NCBI RefSeq assembly: GCF_019456655.1 | Contig: NZ_CP080332.1 | Coordinates: 2,666,001 to 2,730,000, forward strand | Origin: Mycolicibacterium diernhoferi | Lineage (GTDB): Bacteria > Actinomycetota > Actinomycetes > Mycobacteriales > Mycobacteriaceae | Direction: 5' to 3' | Length of the DNA stretch: 64,000 nucleotides | Part shown: positions 9,142 to 17,981 of the stretch, piece by piece | Layout: each line of letters opens with the position of its first letter | Numbering within the stretch: the stretch's first letter is position 1 | Notes under the pieces: model-generated | The model's database searches: none | The model's input: only the letters and a program-made list of their open reading frames with translations | What the model was told of the DNA's origin: nothing | Program-made: the position numbers and the translations under genes

Positions 9142-10210
9142 CTCCGAAGCCGAACTGGCGTTCCGGCAGCGGCTGCGGGCCTGGCTGGCCGAGCAGGCCC
9201 CGAACTTCCCGAAATCCACCGAGGAGTACTGGGCTCGGCAAGGGGAGTGGCACCAATCCCTGCATGCTGCAGGGTTTTTCGGAGCAACCTGGCCCAAGGA
9301 GTTCGGTGGGCTGGAACTGCCGCCGGTCTACGACGTGATCGTCGACGAGGAACTGGCCCGCGCCGGCGCCCCGCCGCGGCCCAGTCTGGGCTACCTGGTG
9401 ACCGGATTGGGCCGGCACGCGAGCAAGGAACTGCAGCAGCGCTTCCTGCCCGGCATGATCGACGGCACCGAGCGCTGGTGCCAGGGCTTCTCCGAACCGG
9501 GCGCCGGCTCGGATCTCGCGTCGCTGACCACCACCGCCACCCTCGACGGCGATGAGTACGTGATCAACGGCCACAAGATCTGGACCAGCTACTCCGACGT
9601 CGCCGACTGGTGCCTGCTGCTGGCCCGCACCGACAAGGATGTGAAGCGGCACAAGGGCATTTCGGCCTTCCTGGTCAACATGCACCAGCCCGGCATCGAA
9701 CAGCGCCCGCTGAAGATGATCAACGGCGTGAGCAACGAGTTCGGCCAGGTGCTGTTCGACGGCGCCCGGGTACCCGCCAGTCAGATGGTCGGCAATCCCG
9801 GGGACGGTTGGGCGCTGGCGATGACCGTCGTCGGCCACGAACGCGAGCCCTCCACCCTCGGCTACGCCGCCCGCTACGAGAAGACCGTCAACCAGCTCGC
9901 CCGCCGTGGGGAGTCCAGCGACGAACTGGCCTGGGCCACCGTGCAGGTGCAGGTCCTGCGCCAGCACGTGCGCCGACGGCTCTCCGAGCAACTGGACGGC
10001 ATCTCGCACGGACCGGAGGGTTCGATCGACAAGCTGTTGATGACCTGGGTGGAACAATCCGTCGGGCATGCGGTGCTGGCCCAGACCGGGACCTCCGACC
10101 TCGACCTGTTCAACACCTATCTCTACAGCCGCTCGCAGAGCGTCATGGGCGGCACCTCGCAGATCCAGAAGAACATCATTGCCGGCCGAATCTTGAGAAT
10201 GGCGGTTTGA
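9128..10210 (+). CDS. Acyl-CoA dehydrogenase, long subunit of a probable heteromer
   Basis: 360 residues, starting at TTG 9128 inside the previous gene; AAGGAG lies 8 bases before it. The FAD and substrate tract QGFSEPGAGSDLASL and the ITS/WTSYSDVADW-type middle-domain motif are present. The C-terminal end reads SVMGGTSQIQKNIIAGRIL, where many single-chain enzymes have a catalytic Glu immediately before GTS; here it is Gly. This fits a heteromer in which the partner supplies the base. Translation is coupled to the short subunit and the enoyl-CoA hydratase follows one base after the stop. Confidence 0.9.
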   Translation: MDFRDSEAELAFRQRLRAWLAEQAPNFPKSTEEYWARQGEWHQSLHAAGFFGATWPKEFGGLELPPVYDVIVDEELARAGAPPRPSLGYLVTGLGRHASKELQQRFLPGMIDGTERWCQGFSEPGAGSDLASLTTTATLDGDEYVINGHKIWTSYSDVADWCLLLARTDKDVKRHKGISAFLVNMHQPGIEQRPLKMINGVSNEFGQVLFDGARVPASQMVGNPGDGWALAMTVVGHEREPSTLGYAARYEKTVNQLARRGESSDELAWATVQVQVLRQHVRRRLSEQLDGISHGPEGSIDKLLMTWVEQSVGHAVLAQTGTSDLDLFNTYLYSRSQSVMGGTSQIQKNIIAGRILRMAV

Positions 10211-10211
10211 C

Positions 10212-10979
10212 ATGTACGACATGCCCGAGGAAATCCAGGTCGAGGCCGACGGCCCACTGCGCATCATCACGCTGAACCGGCCCGAGGAACTCAACGCCGT
10301 CAACGACGATCTGCACGTCGGGCTGGCCCGGCTGTGGAACCGGCTCAGCCAGGACCGGACCGCCCGTGCAGCGGTGATCACCGGTGCGGGCAAGGCGTTT
10401 TCGGCCGGCGGCGACTTCAACTACATCCAGCAGATCAGCCAGGACGCGGACCTGCGGGCCAAGACCATCGCCGACGGCCGCGAGATCGTGATCGGGATGG
10501 CGCGCTGCCGGATCCCGGTGATCGCGGCGGTCAACGGACCCGCAGTCGGGCTGGGCTGCAGCGTGGTGGCACTCTCCGACATCGTCTACATGGCGGAGAA
10601 GGCCTTCCTGTCCGACCCGCATGTGCAGGTGGGTCTGGTCGCCGCCGACGGCGGCCCGCTGGTGTGGCCGATGCAGATGAGCATCCTGCAGGCCAAGGAG
10701 TACGCGCTCACCGGTGCGCGGATCCCGGCCGCCAAGGCAGTCGAACTCGGCCTGGCCAACCACGTCGTGGCCGACCCGCTGGCCGAGGCGATCACCGCCG
10801 CCAAGAAGATCCTCGAGCTGCCGCAGAAGGCCGTCGAATCCACCAAGCGGATCCTGAACATCCAGCTCGAGCAGCAGGTGATGATGACGCTCGATTACGC
10901 CACCACCGCAGAGGAACTCACCTTCGGCACCGACGATCTCAAGAACAACGTCGCCAAGCTGTTGCAGGGCAACAAGTAG
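10212..10979 (+). CDS. Enoyl-CoA hydratase/isomerase
   Basis: 255 residues of the crotonase family. The N-terminal signature (ITLNRPEELNAVN) and the oxyanion-hole region (AFSAGGDFNYI, then VNGPAVGLGCSVVALSDIV) are clear. It would hydrate or isomerise the enoyl-CoA made by the dehydrogenase pair just upstream, and is the last gene of that operon. The usual acidic catalytic pair is not clear: the region near residue 140 reads VQVGLVAADGG, so a Glu-poor active site is possible and isomerase or hydratase activity cannot be chosen. ATG 10212 is used; a second ATG lies three codons on. Confidence 0.88.
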   Translation: MYDMPEEIQVEADGPLRIITLNRPEELNAVNDDLHVGLARLWNRLSQDRTARAAVITGAGKAFSAGGDFNYIQQISQDADLRAKTIADGREIVIGMARCRIPVIAAVNGPAVGLGCSVVALSDIVYMAEKAFLSDPHVQVGLVAADGGPLVWPMQMSILQAKEYALTGARIPAAKAVELGLANHVVADPLAEAITAAKKILELPQKAVESTKRILNIQLEQQVMMTLDYATTAEELTFGTDDLKNNVAKLLQGNK

Positions 10980-10984
10980 GCGAC

Positions 10985-11887
10985 TCAGGCCAGCCGACTG
11001 GCCGGCACATCATCGGTGCCGGCCAGGAAATCCCGCACGTGGGTGAAACCGTCCAGTCGCCACGCGCTGAAGGCCCAGATCGCGGCGATGCCCGGCAGTG
11101 GACCGAAGGCGGCCCACCAGCGGGCGTGCGCCGGCAGCACATCGGCGATCACCTGGGCGCGCGGCACACCGTCCACGGACGCCGGTAACCACTCGTTGAG
11201 CAGGATGGTCAACAGTCGCACCGTCTCGAACGGGCCGATGACCGACGCCAAAGACCAACTGGTACAGGCGATCACCAGCGCCCAGGGCCAGGCCAGCATC
11301 AGCGACTGATCGTCGACGATGTCGGCCGCACAGCGCACCGACTCGGCGATGAAGGCCAGCCCGAGCACGGCCAACAACACGCCGACCTGTGCGGCGAGCA
11401 GATCGTCGAGCACCGAATTGGCCAGCTCGTCGGTACTGCGGGTGGGCAGTCCGATCGCCAGCGAGACCAGCCCGGCCACCAGGGCCAGCAGGGTGATGTG
11501 TGAGGTCCAATCGCTGACCCGGCTGAACGACGCGCTGAGCGTGCGGATCACCAGGTGCGAGGACGCGGCCGGGCCGGTGCGGTAGAGCAGCATCACCACC
11601 AGCGCGGAGATCACCACCGACGTCAGCCAGGCCACCACCGCGGTGCAGATGATCACCAGGGCCACCGAGCCGACCAGCGGGACCAGCAGGGAGTCGGTGT
11701 CCGCGCTGCTGCGGATGACGATCAGCGGCACCACACCGACGCTGAGCACACCGATCAGCCCGACCAGCAGGGGCAGCGTGAACACGGTGATGGCGCCGGG
11801 ATCCAGATCGGGGTCGCGCTGCCGGATCGCATCCACCTCGGCGGCGAGCACCGACCGGGCCCTGCACAACGAATACCGCGCGGGCAC
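10985..11887 (-). CDS. Multi-pass membrane protein of unknown function
   Basis: 300 residues from GTG 11887. At least six hydrophobic segments are visible, near residues 33-55, 65-90, 130-150, 160-190, 200-220 and 270-285. There is an unusual Ser/Thr-rich loop between the second and third. No family is recognised. It follows the DUF1990 gene by three bases and is convergent with the enoyl-CoA hydratase gene. Confidence 0.6.
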   Translation of the reverse strand: MPARYSLCRARSVLAAEVDAIRQRDPDLDPGAITVFTLPLLVGLIGVLSVGVVPLIVIRSSADTDSLLVPLVGSVALVIICTAVVAWLTSVVISALVVMLLYRTGPAASSHLVIRTLSASFSRVSDWTSHITLLALVAGLVSLAIGLPTRSTDELANSVLDDLLAAQVGVLLAVLGLAFIAESVRCAADIVDDQSLMLAWPWALVIACTSWSLASVIGPFETVRLLTILLNEWLPASVDGVPRAQVIADVLPAHARWWAAFGPLPGIAAIWAFSAWRLDGFTHVRDFLAGTDDVPASRLA

Positions 11888-11890
11888 CGG

Positions 11891-12364
11891 CTATACCGCC
11901 TTCAGGTAGCGCCGGGTGATCAGCCGCTGGGCGAGCCCGGTGACCGGGCCGCCGAGCCTGCTCCACCACGTCGCGTGCCGGGCGAAGGCCGTCACCTCGG
12001 CATGCACGGAGCCGTCGGCCGGGTCGTAGCGCACCGCGAACAGTTCCTCACCGGACTCCGGATGTCCCGGCAGAGTGCCGTAGGCGAAGCCGCGCCGGTT
12101 GGCCTCGTCGAGCAGGTAGACCACCCGGCACGGGGCGTGCAGCCCCCAGAAGCCGACGGTCACTTCGGTTCCGGCGGCCGCGGTGTCCGCGCCGGCCCGC
12201 ACCAGCACCCCCGCGCCGCGTTGCATTCCCCAATGCAGGACCGCGTCGGCGGCCTCCTGGAAACGGGCCCGGCCGTGGCCGATCACCGCGTGGGCGTGTA
12301 CATGCTGATAACCCTCGGGCAGCGGGCCCCGCGTCGCGCCCACTTCCGGATAGGTGAGATCCAC
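11891..12364 (-). CDS. DUF1990 family protein
   Basis: 157 residues from GTG 12364. The DUF1990 opening is clear (LTYPEVGATRG, then LPEGYQH). The family's later motif is RVVYLLDEANRRGFAYGTLPGHPESGEE. A longer frame exists upstream but overlaps the regulator gene and looks unlike protein. DUF1990 proteins have a lipid-binding-like barrel and no established function; some actinobacterial genomes pair them with membrane proteins, as here. The gap to the upstream regulator stop is 28 bases. Confidence 0.78.
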   Translation of the reverse strand: MDLTYPEVGATRGPLPEGYQHVHAHAVIGHGRARFQEAADAVLHWGMQRGAGVLVRAGADTAAAGTEVTVGFWGLHAPCRVVYLLDEANRRGFAYGTLPGHPESGEELFAVRYDPADGSVHAEVTAFARHATWWSRLGGPVTGLAQRLITRRYLKAV

Positions 12365-12392
12365 CCCGTCACTATGGCACTGCCGGGCCTGG

Positions 12393-13346
12393 TCATTCAC
12401 CGACCGCGCTGCGAAACCTGTCCCGGTACGCGCGCGGGCTGACACCCAGGTGTGCGACGAACACCCGGCGCAGGGTTTCCGCGCTGCCGAAACCGGCGAT
12501 ATGGGCGGCGTCGGTGACGCTGTGCCCGCGGTCGAGCGCGCCGCGGGCGGCATCGATGCGCACCGATTCGACGTATCGCGCCGGGGTGGTGTCCAACTCG
12601 GCCCGGAACAACCGGGTCAGCTGCCGGGTACTCATCGAGGCCAGTGCGGCAAGGCTTTTCACGCTGTGATCGGCCGCGGGATCCGCGGCGACCGCGGTCA
12701 GCACGGCACGCAGGGTGGAGTTCGCCGGGGGATCGCTGTCCAGCAGGGTGGAGAACTGTGATTGCCCGCCCGCGCGCTTGAGATACACCACCAGCGACCG
12801 CGCCACCGTGCGCACCAGTTCGGCGCCGTGGTCCTGCTCGACCAGGGCGAGCGCGAGATCGATGCCGGCGGTCACGCCCGCCGAGGTGTAGATGTCGCCG
12901 TCGCGGACGAAGATCGCGTCCGGCTGGACCTCGATGTCGGGGTAGGCGTCGGCGAGCAGCCGCACGTGCCGCCAGTGCGTGGTGGCGCGCCGGCCCTGCA
13001 ACAGCCCGGCTCGGGCCAGGATGAAGGCTCCGGTGCAGATCGAGGCGGTGCGCCGGGCCCGGCGGCGCAGCGTGGTCACCGCCTCGACCAGCGCCGGGTC
13101 GATCGGCGTGCCCACCAGCCTGTCGCCGCCGGCCACCAGCGCGGTGTCCGCGGCCTCGACCGCGTCGATCCGGTCGGTCACCGCCAGCCGGGTGCCGATC
13201 GAGGTGAGCACGTCGGCGCCGTCGACCGAGGCGTAGCGCAGCCGGTAGTCCGCCCCGAACCGGTTCGCCTCGGCGAAGACCTCCGCCGGGCCGGCCACGT
13301 CGAGCAGTTTCACACCGTCGAACACGGTGATGACGATCTCGGGCAC
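12393..13346 (-). CDS. GlxA-family regulator: DJ-1/PfpI domain plus AraC HTH
   Basis: 317 residues from GTG 13346. Residues 1-170 form a DJ-1/PfpI-like domain (VITVFDGVKLLDVAGPAEVF, then ASICTGAFILARAGLLQGRRATTHW), including the nucleophile-elbow Cys. Residues about 210-315 carry two AraC helix-turn-helix motifs (SLAALASMSTRQLTRLF and VTDAAHIAGFGSAETLRRVF). Such regulators sense small nitrogenous metabolites or act on nearby genes. It is divergent from the HD protein at 13466, and the 119-base gap holds a perfect palindrome and repeated half-sites, so control of both genes is likely. Confidence 0.88.
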   Translation of the reverse strand: MPEIVITVFDGVKLLDVAGPAEVFAEANRFGADYRLRYASVDGADVLTSIGTRLAVTDRIDAVEAADTALVAGGDRLVGTPIDPALVEAVTTLRRRARRTASICTGAFILARAGLLQGRRATTHWRHVRLLADAYPDIEVQPDAIFVRDGDIYTSAGVTAGIDLALALVEQDHGAELVRTVARSLVVYLKRAGGQSQFSTLLDSDPPANSTLRAVLTAVAADPAADHSVKSLAALASMSTRQLTRLFRAELDTTPARYVESVRIDAARGALDRGHSVTDAAHIAGFGSAETLRRVFVAHLGVSPRAYRDRFRSAVGE

Positions 13347-13347
13347 C

Positions 13348-13392
13348 CTGCCATTGTGTCGCAATCTGTGGGAAAGATGGCAGATCTGCCAT
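13348..13392. promoter_or_regulatory. Repeated CTGCCAT half-sites and 16-base palindrome
   Basis: ATGGCAGATCTGCCAT at 13377-13392 is a perfect palindrome. Its half-site CTGCCAT recurs at 13348-13354, directly before the GlxA-type start codon. One direct and one inverted half-site arrangement therefore lies in the divergent gap, as expected for an AraC-type dimer that also represses itself. Confidence 0.55.
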
Positions 13393-13429
13393 GAGTGCCC
13401 GAACCGGTCCCGGTCCAGACTCGAACTCA

Positions 13430-13445
13430 GAGGTTCGAGAACCTC
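13430..13445. promoter_or_regulatory. Second palindrome upstream of the HD gene
   Basis: GAGGTTC and GAACCTC flank a 2-base centre just before the ribosome-binding site (AAGGAG, 13453-13458) of the HD gene. It could be an operator for another protein or a leader hairpin that affects translation. Confidence 0.4.
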
Positions 13446-13465
13446 ACGACCACAAGGAGATCGAA

Positions 13466-14116
13466 ATGACAAGCACCACTGACGAGATCATCGCCGGCGT
13501 CGTCGTCCCGGCCACCGGACTGGTGCGCGATGTCACCGAGTTCATCCGCGACACCGAGGACGATCTGCTCTACCACCACTCCCGGCGGGTGTACCTGTTC
13601 GGCTCACTGCACGCTCAGCGGTTGGGGCGCACCCCGGACCCCGAGTTGCTCTACACCGGTGCGATGTTCCACGACATCGGCCTGACGGCCGGCTACCGCG
13701 ACTCGCAACTGCGCTTCGAGGTCGACGGCGCCAACGCGGCGCGGGACTTCCTGCTGGAGCGCGGGGTCGACGGGACCGGGGCGGGACTGGTCTGGCTGGG
13801 TATCGCCCTGCACACCACGCCGGGTGTGCCGGAGTTCCTGGCCCCGGAGGTCGCCTTCGTCACCGCCGGGGTGGAGACCGATGTGCTCGGCATCGGTCGT
13901 GAGGCGTTGTCCGCCGAGCAGATCGTCGCGGTGACCGCGGCCCATCCCCGGCCGGACTTCAAGAACCGGATCCTGCACGCGTTCACCGAGGGCAACCTGC
14001 ACCGCCCGGCGAGCACCTTCGGCAACGTCAACGCCGACGTGCTGGCGCACTACGCGCCCGGCTTCGCGCGCACCGACTTCGTCGACGTGATCAGGGGTAG
14101 TAGCTGGCCGGAGTGA
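13466..14116 (+). CDS. HD-domain protein, cyanamide-hydratase-like
   Basis: 216 residues from ATG 13466, chosen for AAGGAG six bases upstream. Metal ligands of the HD fold are visible: His pair at 37-38 in LLYHHSRRVY, and H69-D70 in GAMFHDIGLT. The later IALHTTPGVP motif is typical of the cyanamide/isonitrile hydratase-like HD group, which hydrates C-N triple-bond compounds or hydrolyses phosphate esters. The substrate here is unknown. It is divergent from a GlxA regulator, which often senses nitrogen compounds, and its stop overlaps the next gene. Confidence 0.75.
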   Translation: MTSTTDEIIAGVVVPATGLVRDVTEFIRDTEDDLLYHHSRRVYLFGSLHAQRLGRTPDPELLYTGAMFHDIGLTAGYRDSQLRFEVDGANAARDFLLERGVDGTGAGLVWLGIALHTTPGVPEFLAPEVAFVTAGVETDVLGIGREALSAEQIVAVTAAHPRPDFKNRILHAFTEGNLHRPASTFGNVNADVLAHYAPGFARTDFVDVIRGSSWPE

Positions 14117-14769
14117 GTACGGCGCCGCCGTGCAATACCGTTGCTGGGGTGACGACCGGCGTAGCGCACTCAGGGGGCGGGTTCAATCCGCCGGATCCCA
14201 CCGACCGTGGCGGTCCCGACTACGGGCGCTTCATCGAGGCGGTCCGGACACTGCAGGACCACGCTCGCGCCGCGGACGCCCCCGATGAGGTGATCACCGA
14301 GGCCGCCGGTCTGATCGAGAAGGTGTCGGCGTTGCTGGCCCCGTACGAGGCCGACGAATGGCACTCGCCGTCCGGTCGGCGCCTCGATCTGCCCAACCGG
14401 GGAAACATCAGTTCGGTGCCGCTGCGGGTGCACGCCACCGAGGACGGCCGGGTCGACGGGACCGTGCGCTTCCGCCGGTACCACCTGGGCCGCAACGGCG
14501 CCGTGCACGGCGGGATGCTCGGACTGTTGTTCGACTCGCTGCTGGGGTACACCACCGCCGTGCTGACCCAGAGTCCGTACCAGCGCACCGCGCACCTGGG
14601 CATCGACTACCGCAAGATCGTGCCGATCAACAAGGAACTGCAGGTCGACGCCGGTATCGATCGGATCGAGGGGCGCAAGATCAACGTGTCCGGCCGGATC
14701 CTCGACGATGGCGAGGTGCTCACCGAGGGCGATGCGCTGTTCATCCGGTTGAAGCCGGGGCAGCCGTGA
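14113..14769 (+). CDS. PaaI-type hotdog thioesterase
   Basis: Up to 218 residues if GTG 14113 (overlapping the previous stop as GTGA) is used. A second in-frame GTG at 14149 lies 7 bases after a TACCGT minus-10 box, so a leaderless, 206-residue form is equally possible. The hotdog core is clear: NGAVHGGMLGLLFDSLLGY has the HGG motif, followed by TAHLGIDYRKIVPINKEL and the terminal strands. It probably hydrolyses an acyl- or aryl-CoA thioester; substrate unknown. It overlaps the PGPGW membrane protein gene by four bases. Confidence 0.82.
   Translation: MSTAPPCNTVAGVTTGVAHSGGGFNPPDPTDRGGPDYGRFIEAVRTLQDHARAADAPDEVITEAAGLIEKVSALLAPYEADEWHSPSGRRLDLPNRGNISSVPLRVHATEDGRVDGTVRFRRYHLGRNGAVHGGMLGLLFDSLLGYTTAVLTQSPYQRTAHLGIDYRKIVPINKELQVDAGIDRIEGRKINVSGRILDDGEVLTEGDALFIRLKPGQP
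14136..14141 (+). promoter_or_regulatory. Candidate leaderless minus-10 box for the hotdog gene
   Basis: TACCGT fits TANNNT and ends exactly 7 bases before the in-frame GTG at 14149. It lies inside the first codons of the longer form. Confidence 0.4.
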
Positions 14770-15251
14770 GCGAGCCGGATCGCGAGGACCGTCGCATGAC
14801 CTTCCGCGAGAAGGTGCAGGCGGACCGCGCGCTGACACCCGGGCAGCGCAGGCGGGCCTGGGCGCGGTGGCGCGACAAGATCCGGGACCACCCGGTGATC
14901 GACTTCGGTTACCGGATCACCGTCGGCGTCATCGGCTCGATCGTGCTGGTCGTCGGGATCATCGCCATCCCGTACCCCGGACCGGGCTGGGCGATCGTCT
15001 TCCTGGGCCTGGCCATCCTGGCCACCGAATTCCGTCTGGCGCAGGTGGCGCTGCACTGGGTGCGGGTGCGCTACGACAAGGCGATGGCCTGGTTCGCCCG
15101 CCAGCACATCGCCCTGCAGGCGCTGGGAGCGCTGTTCACCACGGCGGTGGTGCTCGGCACGCTGTGGCTGTTCGGGGCGGTCGGTCTGGCCGCGGGGTGG
15201 CTCGGTATCGATTGGCCCTGGCTGAAGAGTCCGATCGGTATCGGGTCCTAG
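14766..15251 (+). CDS. TIGR02611-type PGPGW membrane protein
   Basis: 161 residues from GTG 14766, which overlaps the previous TGA. An ATG at 14797 is an alternative. The defining tract IPYPGPGWAIVFLGLAILATEF is present, between two hydrophobic helices, with a third hydrophobic pair near residues 115-145. The N-terminal 45 residues are strongly charged and probably cytosolic. The family is actinobacterial, with no known function. It sits between the thioesterase and thrS. Confidence 0.85.
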   Translation: MSEPDREDRRMTFREKVQADRALTPGQRRRAWARWRDKIRDHPVIDFGYRITVGVIGSIVLVVGIIAIPYPGPGWAIVFLGLAILATEFRLAQVALHWVRVRYDKAMAWFARQHIALQALGALFTTAVVLGTLWLFGAVGLAAGWLGIDWPWLKSPIGIGS

Positions 15252-15274
15252 CAGGTACGCGCCGACAACCCCGA

Positions 15275-15280
15275 TAGCAT
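15275..15280 (+). promoter_or_regulatory. Candidate minus-10 box upstream of thrS
   Basis: TAGCAT fits TANNNT and would start a transcript about 35 bases before ATG 15323. No minus-35 match is convincing and no T-box features are seen. Confidence 0.3.
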
Positions 15281-15322
15281 GGGCCCGATCGTTTTATTGC
15301 CTGCACCGTAGGAGACACCCCG

Positions 15323-17386
15323 ATGACCGCCGCAGCCAGTTCCGCCCCCGCAGCCCTGCTCAGGGTCGCTGCCGGGACCACCGCAGGGGCTGCGGTGCGC
15401 GCGGCGGGGCTACCCGAGCGCGGCGCCCCGGACGCCATCGTGGTGGTGCGCGACGCCGACGGCCGGCTGCGTGACCTGAGCTGGACCCCCGACGTCGATG
15501 CCGAGGTCGAAGCCGTCGCCGCCGACACCGAGGACGGCCGCAGCGTCATCCGGCACTCCTGCGCCCATGTGCTGGCCCAGGCCGTGCAGGAGCTGTTCCC
15601 GCAGGCCAAGCTCGGCATCGGCCCGCCGATCACCGACGGCTTCTACTACGACTTCGATGTCGCCGATCCGTTCACCCCGGAGGACCTGGCGAAGCTCGAG
15701 AAGCGGATGGCCAAGATCGTCAAGGACGGTCAGCTGTTCTCCCGCCGGGTGTACGAGTCCAAAGAGCAGGCGCGCCAAGAACTTGCCGGTGAGCCGTACA
15801 AGCTCGAACTGGTCGACGACAAGTCGGGCGACCCGGATGTGATGGAGGTCGGCGGGGACGAGCTGACCGCCTACGACAACCTGAATCCGCGCACCAAGGA
15901 GCGGATCTGGGGCGATCTGTGCCGCGGACCGCACATCCCGACCACCCGGTTCATCCCGGCATTCAAGCTGACCCGCAGCAGCGCGGCCTACTGGCGCGGC
16001 AACCAGAACAACGCCAGCCTGCAGCGGGTGTACGGCACCGCGTGGGAGTCCCAGGAGGCACTGGACCGTCACCTCGAGCTGATCGAGGAGGCGCAGCGTC
16101 GCGACCACCGCAAGCTGGGTGTGGAACTGGACCTGTTCAGCTTCCCCGACGAACTCGGATCCGGTCTGCCGGTGTTCCACCCCAAGGGCGGCATCATCCG
16201 CAAGGAACTGGAGGACTACTCGCGCGGTAAGCACGAGCAGGCCGGTTATCAGTTCGTCAACACCCCGCACATCACGAAGGAACATCTCTACATCACGTCG
16301 GGGCACCTGGAGTGGTACGCCGACGGCATGTTCCCGCCGATGCACATCGATGCCGAGTACGACGAGAACGGCGAGGTGCGCAAGCCCGGCCAGGACTACT
16401 ACCTGAAGCCGATGAACTGCCCGATGCACCACCTGATCTACCGGTCCCGTGGTCGGTCTTACCGCGAACTTCCGTTGCGGCTCTTCGAATTCGGGTCGGT
16501 GTATCGGTACGAGAAGTCCGGTGTGGTGCACGGGCTGACCCGGGTGCGCGGCATGACCCAGGACGATGCGCACATCTACACCACCCGCGAGCAGATGCGC
16601 GAGGAACTCACCTCGCTGCTGCAGTTCGTGCTCGACCTGCTGTCCGACTACGGCCTCGACGACTTCTACCTGGAACTGTCCACCAAGGACCCGGAGAAGT
16701 ACGTCGGCTCCGATGAGGTGTGGGAGGAGGCCACCGCGACCCTGCGCGAGGTGGCCGAGGCCTCCGGGCTGGACCTGGTGCCGGACCCGGGTGGCGCGGC
16801 CTTCTACGGTCCGAAGATCTCGGTGCAGGTCAAGGACGCGCTGGGCCGCAACTGGCAGATGTCGACGATCCAGCTCGACTTCAACATGCCGGACCGGTTC
16901 GAACTGGAGTACACCGCCGCCGATGGCACCCGTCAGCGGCCGGTGCTGATCCACCGGGCGCTGTTCGGCTCCATCGAACGGTTCTTCGGGGTGCTCACCG
17001 AGCACTACGCGGGCGCGTTCCCAGCCTGGCTGGCCCCGGTGCAGGTGGTCGGTGTGCCGGTCGCCGACGCGCACGTGCCTTACCTGGATGACGTTGCTGC
17101 GCAACTACGTTCACGTGGTGTGCGGATCGAGGTGGACCGCAGCGACGACCGGATGGCCAAGAAGATCGTCAACCACACCAACCAGAGGGTGCCGTTCATG
17201 CTGCTCGCGGGCGACAAGGACGTCGAGGCCGGAGCCGTGTCCTTCCGGTTCGGGGACCGCAGCCAGGTCAACGCGGTGCCGCGGGAGGCGGCCGTCGACG
17301 CCATCGTGGATTGGATCGCCCGCCGGGTGAACACCACTCCCACCGCGGAACTGTTCGAGTCCGGTATCGAGGGGGCAGGAGCCTGA
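15323..17386 (+). CDS. thrS: Threonyl-tRNA synthetase
   Basis: 687 residues, normal length. Residues 1-75 are a TGS-like domain. Residues about 80-235 form the editing domain ([24 protein letters not shown]). The class II catalytic core has motif 2 in [13 protein letters not shown] and a zinc-site Cys and His region ([10 protein letters not shown]). The C-terminal 100 residues are the anticodon-binding domain ([19 protein letters not shown]). It charges tRNA-Thr. GTAGGAG precedes ATG 15323. It heads a run containing the HIT gene and the phosphatidylinositol mannoside genes, as in M. tuberculosis. Confidence 0.97.
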   Translation: MTAAASSAPAALLRVAAGTTAGAAVRAAGLPERGAPDAIVVVRDADGRLRDLSWTPDVDAEVEAVAADTEDGRSVIRHSCAHVLAQAVQELFPQAKLGIGPPITDGFYYDFDVADPFTPEDLAKLEKRMAKIVKDGQLFSRRVYESKEQARQELAGEPYKLELVDDKSGDPDVMEVGGDELTAYDNLNPRTKERIWGDLCRGPHIPTTRFIPAFKLTRSSAAYWRGNQNNASLQRVYGTAWESQEALDRHLELIEEAQRRDHRKLGVELDLFSFPDELGSGLPVFHPKGGIIRKELEDYSRGKHEQAGYQFVNTPHITKEHLYITSGHLEWYADGMFPPMHIDAEYDENGEVRKPGQDYYLKPMNCPMHHLIYRSRGRSYRELPLRLFEFGSVYRYEKSGVVHGLTRVRGMTQDDAHIYTTREQMREELTSLLQFVLDLLSDYGLDDFYLELSTKDPEKYVGSDEVWEEATATLREVAEASGLDLVPDPGGAAFYGPKISVQVKDALGRNWQMSTIQLDFNMPDRFELEYTAADGTRQRPVLIHRALFGSIERFFGVLTEHYAGAFPAWLAPVQVVGVPVADAHVPYLDDVAAQLRSRGVRIEVDRSDDRMAKKIVNHTNQRVPFMLLAGDKDVEAGAVSFRFGDRSQVNAVPREAAVDAIVDWIARRVNTTPTAELFESGIEGAGA

Positions 17387-17390
17387 CAAC

Positions 17391-17981
17391 GTGACCGATC
17401 GGGACTCCAGGGATGACGCCATCGTCGACCGGGGCGTCGGCGAACCCGACCACCTGCAGCGGCTGTGGACTCCGCACCGGATGAGTTATATCGCCGAGTC
17501 GCCGATGAAGAAGGGGGCGGGCTCGGCGCAGTCCAAGGAGCCGTTCACCGACATCCCGGCGATGTCGGATGAGGACGGCCTGGTGGTGGCGCGCGGCGAG
17601 CTGGTCTACGCCGTGCTGAACCTCTACCCGTACAACCCGGGCCATCTCATGGTGGTGCCCTACCGGCGGGTGTCCGAACTCGAGGACCTGACCGTCGAGG
17701 AGACCGCGGAGCTGATGGCCTTCGCCCAGCAGGCGATTCGGGTGATCAAGGCGGTGTCGCATCCGCACGGGTTCAACGTCGGCCTCAACCTGGGCACCTC
17801 GGCGGGCGGTTCGCTGGCCGAGCATCTGCACATGCACGTCGTCCCGCGCTGGGGTGGGGACGCCAACTTCATCACCATCATCGGCGGGTCCAAGGTGATC
17901 CCGCAGCTGCTCGGGGAGACCCGGAAGCTGTTGGCCGCCGAGTGGGCAAAGCAGGCGGCACAACAGGAAATCGCCCCGTGA
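17391..17981 (+). CDS. HIT-family AP4A phosphorylase (Rv2613c type)
   Basis: 196 residues from GTG 17391. The HIT triad is clear as HLHMHVVPRW near residue 146, after the family's NLYPYNPGHLMVVPYRRV segment. The M. tuberculosis orthologue at the same place in the gene order is a diadenosine tetraphosphate phosphorylase that uses phosphate. It is four bases from thrS, which is sensible because aminoacyl-tRNA synthetases make AP4A. Its stop overlaps the pgsA start (GTGA). Confidence 0.92.
   Translation: MTDRDSRDDAIVDRGVGEPDHLQRLWTPHRMSYIAESPMKKGAGSAQSKEPFTDIPAMSDEDGLVVARGELVYAVLNLYPYNPGHLMVVPYRRVSELEDLTVEETAELMAFAQQAIRVIKAVSHPHGFNVGLNLGTSAGGSLAEHLHMHVVPRWGGDANFITIIGGSKVIPQLLGETRKLLAAEWAKQAAQQEIAP

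Noticed and set aside
15252..15322. T-box or threonine-responsive leader before thrS
   Set aside because: Only about 70 bases, with no specifier loop or T-box consensus.
15410..17104. Open frame of about 564 codons antisense to thrS
   Set aside because: thrS is unmistakable; the antisense product is rich in His, Arg and Gly with no motif.
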